Shown: positions 1 through 7,402, numbered from the stretch's first letter. The stretch is DNA of 43,441 nt from Bacteroidales bacterium (GCA_009777825.1 WRLA01000020.1:1-43441); one strand, 5' to 3'. Numbers and translations: made by a program. Notes: generated from the letters alone by a model not told the origin.

Positions 1-1479
1 TTCTCCGCCGGATTGCGCTTTGAGGGCTATTTGAACCCCATGATCGGTTTCGACCCTCGCTACGAAGGGATGGGCGTTCCATACTGGTTTGCAAGTTATA
101 AAACCGGACGGTTGAGCATGACGGCAGGACATTTCTACGAACAGTTCGGTAGCGGACTGATACTCCGCTCCTACGAATCGTGGAACCTCGGCTACGACAA
201 CAACCTCTACGGATTCAACGCCGCCTTCAACGCATACGACGGCATCAACATCAAAGGCTTGGTGGGCGTGCAGCGTTATTTTTGGCAACCATACGAGAAA
301 GACCGCGGCATCGTGCGTGGCTTGGACGGCGACTTTGCCATCAACGACATCATTGCAGGTAGCGATGAGGCGGCTTTTCACAAAGTACGCGCCTCCGTCG
401 GAGGCAGTTTCGTGAGCCGTTACATGAACGTCCCCGACCAATTTATCGGAAACGTGGAAACCGAAAACGGCGACTCCATCGCCAAACAATACGCCAAGAT
501 GCCCTCCAACGTAGGCTCGTGGGCTACGAGGATGAACCTCTGCGGCTTTGGCGTTACATGGTACACCGAATACGCTCAAAAAGAAAACGACCCCTCCGCC
601 CTAAACGAATACATATACAATAAAGGACAGGCGTTTTACTCGACCCTCTCCTACTCTACCAAAGGATTGGGCGTGCTGGTCGGATACAAATGGATTGACA
701 ACATGTATTTCAAATCCAATCCCAACGAACTGGGAACGCCGCCCATGTTGGACATCAACTACCTGCCGGCTATCACCAAAGAACACGTTTACAGTTTGGC
801 AACCATGTATCCCTACGCCACACAACCCAACGGCGAAGCCGGTTTTCAAGGACAGGTCGTTTATACCATCCCCAAGAAAACCAAAATCGGAGGGCAATAC
901 GGTACCACGTTGACGTTCAACTACGCCATGGCAAAAGAGATTGAAAAAGACTTTTTATCCATGTCGGACATCCTTTTTTATCAGGAAATCAACGGCGAAA
1001 TAGAACGAAAACTCAACAGAAGTTTGAAAGTAAAAGTTGCCTACTACAACCAAAAATACAACAAACACGTAGTAGAGAAAGGCATTCTGGATGAAGACTA
1101 TATGGTACTGTCCAACATCGCCGTAGGCGACGTAACATGGAACATCACCTCCGATAAATCGTTGCGTTTTGAAGTGCAGGGACTGTTCACGAGCAAAAAA
1201 GAAAAATACAGCGAAGACATGGGCGATTGGGTCGGCGGATTGATAGAGTTCAACGTAGCGCCCAAGTGGTTTGTCTCCGTTGGCGACGAATGGAACTACA
1301 ACAACCCGTCCGGCAACAACCTGCACTACTACAACTTCGCCGCCGGCTATACCGAAGGCGCAAGCCGTATCAGCCTGCGCTACGGACGCCAACGCGAAGG
1401 TCTGTTGTGCGTGGGAGGCGTCTGCCGTCAGGTTCCGCAATCAACCGGATTAACTTTGTCCATAACAACTTCTTTTTAA
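1..1479 (+). CDS. DUF6029-like outer-membrane protein, 5' truncated by window edge
   Basis: The frame is open from base 1 and has no credible start: a TTG lies at position 13, but Phe-Ser-Ala-Gly codons precede it, so the N-terminus and signal peptide lie outside the window. The visible part (about 490 residues) is rich in aromatic residues, with alternating hydrophobic strands and Asn/Gly/Tyr turns, and ends in Thr-Ser-Phe. This is typical of an outer-membrane beta-barrel. I assign it to the DUF6029 family from overall resemblance and from the Omp28-like lipoprotein 21 bp downstream, a common neighbour in Bacteroidota. The biochemical role is unknown. It is probably co-transcribed with the following gene, since no promoter-like element lies between them. 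Confidence 0.6.
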   Translation, partial: FSAGLRFEGYLNPMIGFDPRYEGMGVPYWFASYKTGRLSMTAGHFYEQFGSGLILRSYESWNLGYDNNLYGFNAAFNAYDGINIKGLVGVQRYFWQPYEKDRGIVRGLDGDFAINDIIAGSDEAAFHKVRASVGGSFVSRYMNVPDQFIGNVETENGDSIAKQYAKMPSNVGSWATRMNLCGFGVTWYTEYAQKENDPSALNEYIYNKGQAFYSTLSYSTKGLGVLVGYKWIDNMYFKSNPNELGTPPMLDINYLPAITKEHVYSLATMYPYATQPNGEAGFQGQVVYTIPKKTKIGGQYGTTLTFNYAMAKEIEKDFLSMSDILFYQEINGEIERKLNRSLKVKVAYYNQKYNKHVVEKGILDEDYMVLSNIAVGDVTWNITSDKSLRFEVQGLFTSKKEKYSEDMGDWVGGLIEFNVAPKWFVSVGDEWNYNNPSGNNLHYYNFAAGYTEGASRISLRYGRQREGLLCVGGVCRQVPQSTGLTLSITTSF

Positions 1480-1500
1480 ACCTTTTAAATATTATTGAAA

Positions 1501-2340
1501 ATGAAACAGTCTATTATCTTTGTGTGTACTTTGTGCTCTTTGTGGTTAATCTGTTTGTCGGGATGCCAAACCGTGGACGACCCCTACTATACGATAGACC
1601 CGCAACCCCTTGACACCTTATCCGCCGAATCCTTTAAAAAGGTTTTGTTGGAGGATTATACCGGCATACTGTGCGTTAACTGTCCGGAAGCGGCAAAATT
1701 AGCCGAAGAAATCGCCGCCTCTTCCCGCCATCGCGTTATCGTCATGGCTGTCCATGCGGGATATTACGCAATACCGGGAAAACCGCCCTATACTTTGGAC
1801 CTGCGATGCCCCGAAGGCGAGACCTATCTCAAAGACTTTAACATCAACAGTAATCCGGCAGGAGTTATCAACCGTATGCAAAAAAGCGCCGGTATGTTCA
1901 AGTATTCCACCTCCGAATGGGCGGAAACCGTAAAATCCGAACTGCAACAATCGCTGACATTCCAACTGAAAGCCGAAGCCGCGCTGACAGACGACGAAAC
2001 CGCCATCAACGCCACAGTGTTCTATACCGCCACAACAGCAGCGACAACCGACTACAACCTGATCGTCTTTTTAGTCGAAGACGGCATCATCGGAGCACAG
2101 GACGGGCAATCGAATCCGGAATATGTCTTCCACAACGTCCTAAGAGAAACACTGCACGACGACCCTTACGGCATGCCCATCAAACCTGTGGCAGGAGTTT
2201 TGGATTCCGTCACATTCGAAAACTACAAAATCAAATCCATTGACAAAAAAGCCGAAAACTCAACCTATAAACTGATTGTCGCCATCACACAACGCGAAAG
2301 CAGATATATCGAACAGGTTGAGGAGATTGGGTTGAAGTAA
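1501..2340 (+). CDS. Omp28-like lipoprotein with thioredoxin-type CxxC
   Basis: 279 residues. The ATG at 1501 is preferred over an in-frame TTG two codons upstream because it begins a clean lipoprotein signal: Met-Lys, a hydrophobic core, then LSGC as lipobox, with lipidated Cys near residue 22. After about 40 residues comes GILCVNCPEAAK, a CxxC in the position seen in Omp28-like proteins of Bacteroidota, whose fold is thioredoxin-like. The rest is a mixed alpha/beta domain with Ig-like C-terminal strands (SVTFENYKIKSI). It is probably anchored at the outer membrane and part of a two-gene unit with the upstream DUF6029-like gene. Redox activity is an inference from the CxxC only. Confidence 0.7.
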   Translation: MKQSIIFVCTLCSLWLICLSGCQTVDDPYYTIDPQPLDTLSAESFKKVLLEDYTGILCVNCPEAAKLAEEIAASSRHRVIVMAVHAGYYAIPGKPPYTLDLRCPEGETYLKDFNINSNPAGVINRMQKSAGMFKYSTSEWAETVKSELQQSLTFQLKAEAALTDDETAINATVFYTATTAATTDYNLIVFLVEDGIIGAQDGQSNPEYVFHNVLRETLHDDPYGMPIKPVAGVLDSVTFENYKIKSIDKKAENSTYKLIVAITQRESRYIEQVEEIGLK

Positions 2341-2382
2341 AATAATTTTCAATTTTCAACGCTCAATTCTCAATTATTTTCG

Positions 2383-2390
2383 TACCTTTG
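2383..2390 (+). promoter_or_regulatory. Bacteroidota -7 promoter element
   Basis: TACCTTTG matches the phylum consensus TAnnTTTG and lies 26 bp before the ATG of the beta-barrel gene at 2417. The upstream spacer (2341-2380) is a low-complexity run of CAATTTTCAA-like repeats. No convincing -33 TTTG is visible. Confidence 0.65.
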
Positions 2391-2416
2391 CAAAAATTTC
2401 TTAAACCTAAAAATAT

Positions 2417-2995
2417 ATGAAGAAAGTAGTAATTACAGCGTTATTCGTTTGTGCGGCGGTTGTTTGTTCCGCCTTGCCGAATTTTGGCGTGAAGGCAGGC
2501 GCCAACTTTTCAAAGTTTTCAGTCAGTAAAGGTGCCATAGAGTATTCTTTTCAGCCGGGGTTCGACTTGGGATTTTTCGCTCGCGTGAAGTTTAACAAAT
2601 GGTATGTGCAGCCGGAGTTGGTCTATTCGTATCAATCGAACAAATCAAACATCCAAAATCATTACCATAGCCACAACCTCAATGTCCCCGTTTTAGTGGG
2701 ATACAAAGTGCTTGATGTTAAAATGACCAATGTGCGGGTGTTTTTAGGACCGGAGTTCAATTATGTGTTGTCGGACAATAATGATCTGAATTTTCGCAAT
2801 CCTGCCAATGTTATGGGCAGCGCCGGAGTAGGCTTTGATATAGCCATGCTTACCATAGATTTGAAATATGGTTACACTTTCAACAAAGCGATAAAAGATG
2901 ATGTTGTATTGTATGAGGATGTTAACGACAAAGCAGTGAAATCCGACGCTCACAACAACGTATTTTCAATCCATCTCGGATGGAAGTTTTTATAA
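2417..2995 (+). CDS. Small outer-membrane beta-barrel protein (porin-like, OMP_b-brl type)
   Basis: 192 residues. The N-terminus (MKKVVITALFVCAAVVCSA) is a classical Sec signal peptide, followed by FGVKAGANFSKF, the usual first strand of Bacteroidota eight-stranded barrels of the OMP_b-brl_2/PorT-like type. Alternating amphipathic strands follow, including WYVQPELVYSY, VRVFLGPEFNYVL and IDLKYGYTFN. The C-terminus is HLGWKFL, a typical final barrel strand. Its specific function cannot be told from sequence. It is monocistronic: its own promoter lies at 2383 and a terminator follows at 3026. Confidence 0.72.
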   Translation: MKKVVITALFVCAAVVCSALPNFGVKAGANFSKFSVSKGAIEYSFQPGFDLGFFARVKFNKWYVQPELVYSYQSNKSNIQNHYHSHNLNVPVLVGYKVLDVKMTNVRVFLGPEFNYVLSDNNDLNFRNPANVMGSAGVGFDIAMLTIDLKYGYTFNKAIKDDVVLYEDVNDKAVKSDAHNNVFSIHLGWKFL

Positions 2996-3025
2996 GTTTT
3001 TTTTGTTTTCATAATAATTTGATGG

Positions 3026-3067
3026 ACCGGCTCGTCCTTTTCCCCGTTGGACGGTCGGTTTTTTTTT
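3026..3067 (+). terminator. Rho-independent terminator between the beta-barrel gene and rnz
   Basis: ACCG (3026-3029) and CGTCC (3033-3037) pair with GGACG (3049-3053) and CGGT (3056-3059) around a small internal loop. A run of eight T (3060-3067) follows. The T-run ends only 7 bp before the rnz ATG. Confidence 0.7.
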
Positions 3068-3074
3068 ATAAGCG

Positions 3075-3992
3075 ATGGGATTTAAAGTTACTATTCTGGG
3101 AAGTTCGGCAGCCGTTCCGACGATACACCGAAGTTTGAGCAGTCAGGTGTTAGAGCACGAGCAGACGCTCTATCTGATAGACTGCGGCGAAGGCGCGCAA
3201 CTGCAAATGCTGAAATATGCGGTAAGGCTGCACAAGATTGACCATATCTTCATCTCGCACCTGCACGGCGACCATTACTTGGGCTTGCAGGGCTTTCTCA
3301 ATACGCTCAGCATGGAAAATCGGAAAAAAGAACTCACGCTCTATGCGCCAAAACCGCTACACGAGTTTTTGGAAGCCGGATTAGCGCTCTCCGGCGGCGC
3401 CGGATTAGATTTCCCGCTCCATTTCGTAGCATTGGAAGATGGAAAAGCAACGACTATCTTCGAAAACAGTCGTTTGACGGTCGAAACCGTTCCGCTGTTC
3501 CACCGCGTCCCGACATGGGGATTCATCTTCCGTGAAAAAGAAAAAGAACGGAACATCAAACACGATTTTATCGAGACATACCAACCCGATTTTCTCACCA
3601 TCAAAGCCATCAAGCAAGGAGCGGACTTTGTTGATAAACAGGGAAATACAATCCCAAACACTGCTATTACTACCGCTCCGAAACCGCCGGCGTCCTACGC
3701 CTATTTCTCCGATACTTGCTTTGATGAAACATTAGCAACGCCCATCTCCGGCATTGACGTTCTCTACCACGAGGCTACTTTTAGCGACGCCGAAGCCCAC
3801 TTAGCCGGTGAGCGCTATCATGCCACCTCCCGACAAGCCGCCACGCTGGCTCAAAAAGCCAACGTAAAACGACTGCTGCTCGGTCATATCTCATCCCGTT
3901 TCCTCAACGACGCCTCCGCCTTGGAGCAACAGGCACAGGAAGTCTTTCCAAACACTACGGTCGTGAGCGATGGGGATGAGTATTGGGTATGA
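3075..3992 (+). CDS. rnz: Ribonuclease Z (tRNA 3' processing endonuclease)
   Basis: 305 residues, the normal length for the bacterial short form RNase Z/ElaC. This metallo-beta-lactamase-fold enzyme cleaves 3' trailers from tRNA precursors. The start GFKVTILGSSAAVPT is the family's first strand. The signature SHLHGDH lies at residues 61-67 (His62, His64, Asp66, His67). Further metal ligands are visible as His143 (LFHRVPTWGF), Asp211 (YFSDTC) and His269 (LLLGHISSRF). Encoded tRNA genes without CCA, such as the tRNA-Ser in this window, fit a need for it. The ATG follows directly on the terminator of the preceding gene, so the promoter is not obvious. Confidence 0.93.
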   Translation: MGFKVTILGSSAAVPTIHRSLSSQVLEHEQTLYLIDCGEGAQLQMLKYAVRLHKIDHIFISHLHGDHYLGLQGFLNTLSMENRKKELTLYAPKPLHEFLEAGLALSGGAGLDFPLHFVALEDGKATTIFENSRLTVETVPLFHRVPTWGFIFREKEKERNIKHDFIETYQPDFLTIKAIKQGADFVDKQGNTIPNTAITTAPKPPASYAYFSDTCFDETLATPISGIDVLYHEATFSDAEAHLAGERYHATSRQAATLAQKANVKRLLLGHISSRFLNDASALEQQAQEVFPNTTVVSDGDEYWV

Positions 3993-4043
3993 GTATTATA
4001 GGGCAAAGGCGTTCAAAGAAAGTAAATCCGTACAGAGCATTAA

Positions 4044-4451
4044 TTAAATTTCTACTTCCTGAAGCTCCCTGCCAAGACTGTGCAGGGCTTGTCTTATTTT
4101 TTTTCGTTGCTCAAAACGTGGCTTGCGTAAACCGGACGCATAATGGGTTAATTGCCTGCGATTAATTCCCGTGAGCCTTTCTAATGCCGCATTTGTGATA
4201 ATGCCCCTATAATGCGAAAGAAGGCTTTCTACATCGAATTGATAAACCAATTCAAAGGGTTTTAAAAATATTTTAGGAACATCCTCGCCGTCTTCGTCCA
4301 TTCCTTCCAAATGAAATTCCACTGCGCTTTGCATCTCTTTTTTAAGTTCTTCAAAGGTTTTTCCCGTAGCCACAACAATCCCATCCCCTATAATAAGATG
4401 GGCGCAATAATTACGCTCTGTTAATCCTACTGTTACTGTTACTTTTTCCAT
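4044..4451 (-). CDS. hicB: HicB-family antitoxin with C-terminal DNA-binding domain
   Basis: 135 residues. Residues 1-60 form a degraded RNase-H-like HicB fold: VTVTVGLTERNYCAHL, then GIVVATGKTFEELKKEM and a helix SAVEFHLEGM. The C-terminal half (about 85-130) has a helix-turn-helix with TGINRRQLTHYASGLRKPR, similar to XRE-type recognition helices, and is expected to bind its own operator. It lies 28 bp downstream of the hicA toxin on the same strand. The toxin-first order is usual for this system. It neutralises HicA by direct binding and probably autoregulates through the palindrome at 4712-4727. Confidence 0.88.
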   Translation of the reverse strand: MEKVTVTVGLTERNYCAHLIIGDGIVVATGKTFEELKKEMQSAVEFHLEGMDEDGEDVPKIFLKPFELVYQFDVESLLSHYRGIITNAALERLTGINRRQLTHYASGLRKPRFEQRKKIRQALHSLGRELQEVEI

Positions 4452-4479
4452 GCTTATAACAATTTTATTTTATGTTGAG

Positions 4480-4677
4480 CTATATAAGCCCCGCCTGTGT
4501 TAAAATACTCTTTGCCGTTTTTGGGTCTAATTCGTCATTTGGATTGCCGGGAACGGTAACGCTACCCTTTTTTACAGAATGTCTAAACTTCCTGTGACTT
4601 GTGGCTTTGTGTTTGTGAAGAAACCACCCATCATCTTCAAGAAGTTTAATAATCTCTTTTACTCTCCAAATTTTCAT
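4480..4677 (-). CDS. hicA: HicA-family mRNA interferase toxin
   Basis: 65 residues from the ATG at 4677 (MKIWRVKEIIKLLEDDGW). A second in-frame ATG at 4686 would add three residues, but the family normally begins close to the MK-x-x-E-I/V-I motif. HicA is a small double-stranded-RNA-binding-fold ribonuclease that cleaves mRNA. The catalytic histidine is seen in TSHRKFRH, equivalent to the family's GSHxxF, where Gly is replaced by Thr. The terminal VTVPGNPNDEL and AKSILTQAGL are classic. It is the first gene of the hicA-hicB operon. Confidence 0.9.
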   Translation of the reverse strand: MKIWRVKEIIKLLEDDGWFLHKHKATSHRKFRHSVKKGSVTVPGNPNDELDPKTAKSILTQAGLI

Positions 4678-4703
4678 AAAAACCATTTATTTGTTTGGCG
4701 CTG

Positions 4704-4711
4704 CAAAGATA
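4704..4711 (-). promoter_or_regulatory. -7 promoter element of hicAB
   Basis: On the minus strand this reads TATCTTTG (TAnnTTTG), 18 bp upstream of the outer hicA ATG. Candidate -33 TTTG copies lie at 4728-4731 and 4732-4735 (minus strand), 16 and 20 bp away. Confidence 0.65.
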
Positions 4712-4727
4712 ATATACTTTTGTATAT
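4712..4727. promoter_or_regulatory. Candidate HicB operator palindrome
   Basis: ATATAC-TTTT-GTATAT is a perfect inverted repeat with 6-bp arms that fills the space between the -7 element and the first candidate -33. A repressor bound here would block RNA polymerase directly. The HicB C-terminal HTH makes it the likely ligand (inference). Confidence 0.55.
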
Positions 4728-4835
4728 CAAACAAATTTTTCTGCTTTTTTTTGAGAAAGATAAACAAGCGATTTCAGGAACGGTATAATTTGATGAAAAC
4801 TTGCACAAAAGAACGGTATAAAGCGGTGAAATGTA

Positions 4836-5627
4836 TTATCCTTTCTCAACCCTTTTCACAACAAACCGGCTTAGTTCATACAGCAGTTGAAGGGGAATTG
4901 CGACCAACAGCATGGTAAAAGCATCGGTGCTGGGTGTGATAAATGCGGCGGCAATCAAGATGATGACGATGGAAACTTTTCTGTATTTGGACAAAAAACT
5001 GCTTTTCAGCAATCCTATTTTGGCGAAGAAATAGGCTAAAATGGGCATTTCAAAGACCAAACCCAGCATGAAAATAAGCGTTAGAAAGGTATTGATATAC
5101 GAGTTGAGTGATATTTGATTTTCAACGCTTGTACTGACTTGGTAAGTTCCTAAAAAGTTGAGTGTCAATGGGAATATCACGTAATATGCCGTCAAAACTC
5201 CGGTGAAAAAGAGGATGATAAACGATATGACGCCTCTGATGGCAGGTTTGCGCTCTTTGGAATATAACGCCGGCGAAGCAAACAGCCAAAATTCGACCAT
5301 CAAGTAGGGGAAACCGATAATCAATCCGATGAAAAATGAAATACTGAGATGTGTAAAAAGTTGTGCCGCCAAATTGATGTTGATGATGGTAATGTTCTGT
5401 ATCTCAGGACAGAGCGACGGCATGGACAGCCACTCTCCCAGACGACAAAGCACTGAATAGGTTATAAAATCACTTTGGCAGGGCGCTAAGATGACATGGT
5501 CAAAAACAAAATCTTTGAAAAAGAACGCGGCGATGGCAATGCCAAATACAACAGCCGCACAGCGCACCAATACCCATCGAAGAACCTCGACATGCGACCA
5601 GAATGAACTTTCGTGTGAATCGGACAT
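4836..5627 (-). CDS. tatC: Twin-arginine translocase subunit TatC
   Basis: 263 residues, the usual size of this six-helix inner-membrane receptor for twin-arginine signal peptides. The N-terminal cytoplasmic motif FWSHVEVLRW corresponds to the family's HLEELR, with the second Glu replaced by Val. Six hydrophobic segments follow. The periplasmic loop is longer than in E. coli (about residues 45-85, with three Cys), as in other Bacteroidota. GLVFEMPILAYF is the conserved TM4 motif and FITPSTDAFTMLLVAIPL the TM5-6 loop. It starts 8 bp after tatA, forming a two-gene operon. There is no tatB, consistent with the minimal TatAC systems of this phylum. Confidence 0.95.
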   Translation of the reverse strand: MSDSHESSFWSHVEVLRWVLVRCAAVVFGIAIAAFFFKDFVFDHVILAPCQSDFITYSVLCRLGEWLSMPSLCPEIQNITIININLAAQLFTHLSISFFIGLIIGFPYLMVEFWLFASPALYSKERKPAIRGVISFIILFFTGVLTAYYVIFPLTLNFLGTYQVSTSVENQISLNSYINTFLTLIFMLGLVFEMPILAYFFAKIGLLKSSFLSKYRKVSIVIILIAAAFITPSTDAFTMLLVAIPLQLLYELSRFVVKRVEKG

Positions 5628-5635
5628 TACCTTTT

Positions 5636-5887
5636 CTAAGAATTTCCTGTTTCGGTGGCAGCGAGTGATAGATTATTCTGCGCGGCGTATTCTTGCGTTT
5701 TCGGTTTTTCGTCCGACAGTTCGTCTTCAAGCCCGCTGACCGCTCTTTTGTACTCTCGCATCCCTTTGCCCAAGCCTTTCATCAATTCGGGGATTTTCTT
5801 ACCGCCGAAAAAGATTAATACTACCAAAAGGATAATAAAAATTTCCTGTCCGCCAATCATGCCGGCTAACTGAATTTGTGAATGCAT
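5636..5887 (-). CDS. tatA: Twin-arginine translocase subunit TatA/E
   Basis: 83 residues. The short periplasmic N-terminus is followed by one membrane helix ([21 protein letters not shown]). The FGxKKIPEL hinge is diagnostic of TatA/E. An amphipathic helix comes next ([19 protein letters not shown]), then a polar tail. TatA multimers form the transient pore used by TatC-bound cargo. It is the first gene of the tatAC operon. No clear TAnnTTTG element was found immediately upstream, where a dispersed inverted repeat begins at 5924. Confidence 0.94.
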   Translation of the reverse strand: MHSQIQLAGMIGGQEIFIILLVVLIFFGGKKIPELMKGLGKGMREYKRAVSGLEDELSDEKPKTQEYAAQNNLSLAATETGNS

Positions 5888-5923
5888 ATTAAATATATTA
5901 ATTTCATAAAGAAAAGTGGGGCT

Positions 5924-6062
5924 GTCTCATAAGCCTTTTTAACCACAAAGAACACGAAGTCCACACAAAGGACACAAACATAATATGTTGTTTAACAATG
6001 TTTTGTGTTCTTTGTGAAAATCCTTTGTGCCCTTTGTGGTAAAGAATTTTGACTTTTGAGAT
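5924..6062. repeat. Imperfect long inverted repeat, CACAAAG-type
   Basis: Arms rich in ACCACAAAGAACAC and GGACACAAA (5940-5980) face TTTGTGTTCTTTGTG and CCCTTTGTGGT (6001-6040). The outer arms TCTCATAAG and CTTTTGAGATA extend the symmetry. It has no coding capacity. The structure and wording are those of a dispersed non-autonomous repeat. It fills most of the 213-bp gap between tatA and the next gene. Confidence 0.6.
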
Positions 6063-6100
6063 ACCGCCACTTAAATACTATTTAACAACCATAACCTGTC

Positions 6101-6349
6101 CTAGCGGCTGAAGCAATATGGATATTTCATACCCGGAAATATCAGATTTTTGGAATAGCAGTAAAAGAAGTCAAATTGGAGGGCATGCGATATGTCGAAG
6201 AGCAATTTTGTGTCTATGGAATATTTTTTCAACATCTTGGCGAGCGCACTTTTTTCGCGATGGACTTTTTGTCCGAGCCAGGCGATAGATCGCTGGTCCT
6301 CATCCAATTTGTTGCGGATTAATGCGCCGATGTTTATTTTTTCGCTCAT
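6101..6349 (-). CDS. Small XRE/HTH-like DNA-binding protein
   Basis: 82 residues, MSEKINIGALIRNKL start. The core IAWLGQKVHREKSALAKMLKKYSIDTKLLFDISHALQFDFF has the spacing of a five-helix HTH: an 'AWLGQKVHREKSALAKML' turn-recognition segment and the terminal 'LL-x-IS-x-x-L-x-x-DFF' motif that I know from many small Bacteroidota regulators. It is short for an XRE protein, since it ends right after the DNA-binding domain with a basic aromatic tail. No partner gene adjoins it. Its upstream region holds the structured element at 6375-6634, which may be its leader RNA. Confidence 0.6.
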   Translation of the reverse strand: MSEKINIGALIRNKLDEDQRSIAWLGQKVHREKSALAKMLKKYSIDTKLLFDISHALQFDFFYCYSKNLIFPGMKYPYCFSR

Positions 6350-6374
6350 ATAGGTTACGGTGTTTCTGACAATA

Positions 6375-6634
6375 AAAATAGCGTAGAATTAACCTGCCTG
6401 ATAATCAGGTTTCCACGCCTATAGAGTCCAACAAGTCATTCCACACCGAGTACACGGCGTTTCACTAACTTACCCTTGACTCTAACTCATAAAATGAGTT
6501 GTTTTTTTAATGTGGAAAAGTGATTATCAAGAATAGCAGCAAACGCTAGTTGCTTTAATTTGGTGCTTATTAGCACGTTATTTTTATGTCATAATGCAAT
6601 ATTTTTATGTTTAAATCAACTACAATAAATTATC
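6375..6634 (-). ncRNA. Candidate structured small RNA or long structured leader
   Basis: A non-coding stretch with several nested stems: TAGAGTC (6422-6428) with GACTCTA (6478-6484); CGTAGAA (6382-6388) with TTCCACG (6411-6417), enclosing a CCTGATAATCAGG hairpin; CACCG/CGGCG (about 6444-6459); and GTGCT/AGCAC (about 6572-6586). In two stems the imperfect pair would be G-U if transcribed from the minus strand but A-C from the plus strand, which favours minus-strand RNA. A TAnnTTTG element precedes it on that strand. T-rich sequence (CTATTTTTATTG) follows the last stem. I do not recognise the family; it does not look like tmRNA, SRP or RNase P RNA. Confidence 0.4.
6484..6508 (+). terminator. 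Perfect hairpin with T7 tail
   Basis: AACTCAT-AAA-ATGAGTT followed by G and seven T on the plus strand. It would terminate any plus-strand transcription leaving the 6101-6480 region. In the minus-strand RNA the same 7-bp hairpin forms without the U-tract. Confidence 0.55.
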
Positions 6635-6640
6635 ATGCTG

Positions 6641-6648
6641 CAAAGGTA
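6641..6648 (-). promoter_or_regulatory. -7 promoter element upstream of the structured region
   Basis: Minus strand reads TACCTTTG, a full match to TAnnTTTG. No -33 partner is convincing. The predicted transcript would start near 6634 and run through the structured segment toward the small HTH gene. Confidence 0.5.
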
Positions 6649-6690
6649 ATCAAAAATAATGAACCATCGCCTATGCAATAAAAAATTAAA

Positions 6691-6790
6691 AATCCCTGCC
6701 GACATATTTCGGAAGAGCAAACGTAAACATTTACAAAACCGGTGCTATCGGCAGGGATTAACATTCGTCGCGATTTGGGTTACGACGAAT
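6691..6790 (-). terminator. Double stem-loop terminator region of the Cys-rich lipoprotein gene
   Basis: Reading along the minus strand after the stop at 6816, the first hairpin has 8-bp perfect arms (ATTCGTCG, 6783-6790 and 6763-6770). The second has 12-bp perfect arms (AATCCCTGCCGA, 6748-6759 and 6691-6702) around a 45-nt loop that itself contains GTAAATGTTTAC. TTTTTAATTTTTT follows. The second stem plus T-rich tail is a plausible terminator. The large ordered loop is unusual. Confidence 0.55.
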
Positions 6791-6815
6791 GCAGACTGCT
6801 TGCAGAAAAAGTTTC

Positions 6816-7352
6816 CTATTCGGCTTCTTTATTTCCGCAGCCTTCTTTTTGTTTGGGGCATCCTTCGCCATCTTTCTTAGGGCAACCTTCTTTATCTTTG
6901 CTGCATCCTTCTTTGGCTTTGCAGCAACCTTCTTTGGCTTTGTCGCATCCTTTGGTTTTCATTTTCATGCAACAGTTGCCGAAGTCGTCGAAAAAGGCTT
7001 TTTGTTCGTCAAGGGTCATGGTTTCCCAAGTTGCAAGTTTTTCTTCCATAGCGGCTTTACGTTCTTGCATTTTGGCTTCCATCTCTTTCATCTCTTCCAT
7101 TTTCTTGTCGAAGCACTCTTTTCTTTTGCCGATAAGTTCTTGTTTTACTTCGTCGGTCAGGTTTGCCCAATCTTCCCATTTTGCTTTAAATTCGGCACAT
7201 GCCTGTTTTTGCTCTTCCGTCATTCCTTTGCAACATTTTTCCTCTTTTTGACAACAGGCTTTGTCGGTTGCATCGGTCGGAGCAGGTTGATTATTACAGC
7301 AAGACGCTAAAATAAAACATAAAACGGTTAATGATAACAATAATTTCCTCAT
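6816..7352 (-). CDS. Cys/Lys-rich lipoprotein with seven-residue C-terminal repeats
   Basis: 178 residues. A lipoprotein signal (hydrophobic core, then LASC) places lipidation at Cys18. The mature part holds 17 cysteines, many in CC pairs (ACCQ, KCCKG, NCCMK, GCCK). A charged middle helix (about 60-120, KKMEEMKEMEAKMQERKAAMEEKL) looks coiled-coil. The tail is a run of seven-residue units of the form K-x-K-E-G-C-x (KAKEGCC, KAKEGCS, KDKEGCP, KQKEGCG). I know no named family with this tail. Thiol density and lipid anchor suggest metal binding or buffering at the envelope (inference). It has its own promoter at 7403 and is divergent from hdrCB. Confidence 0.65.
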   Translation of the reverse strand: MRKLLLSLTVLCFILASCCNNQPAPTDATDKACCQKEEKCCKGMTEEQKQACAEFKAKWEDWANLTDEVKQELIGKRKECFDKKMEEMKEMEAKMQERKAAMEEKLATWETMTLDEQKAFFDDFGNCCMKMKTKGCDKAKEGCCKAKEGCSKDKEGCPKKDGEGCPKQKEGCGNKEAE

Positions 7353-7402
7353 GGTTTTTTACTTTTTAATTATTAAACAAATTCATTATATTTTTGTGGG
7401 TG

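Noticed and set aside
6375..6634. tmRNA, SRP RNA or RNase P RNA
   Set aside because: No tRNA-like end, no SRP tetraloop region and no RNase P core motifs were found.
6816..7310. Plus-strand open frames of 169 and 173 codons opposite the Cys-rich lipoprotein
   Set aside because: Low-complexity Phe/Ser-rich translations of the antisense of Lys/Glu/Cys codons; the minus-strand frame has a lipobox and promoter.
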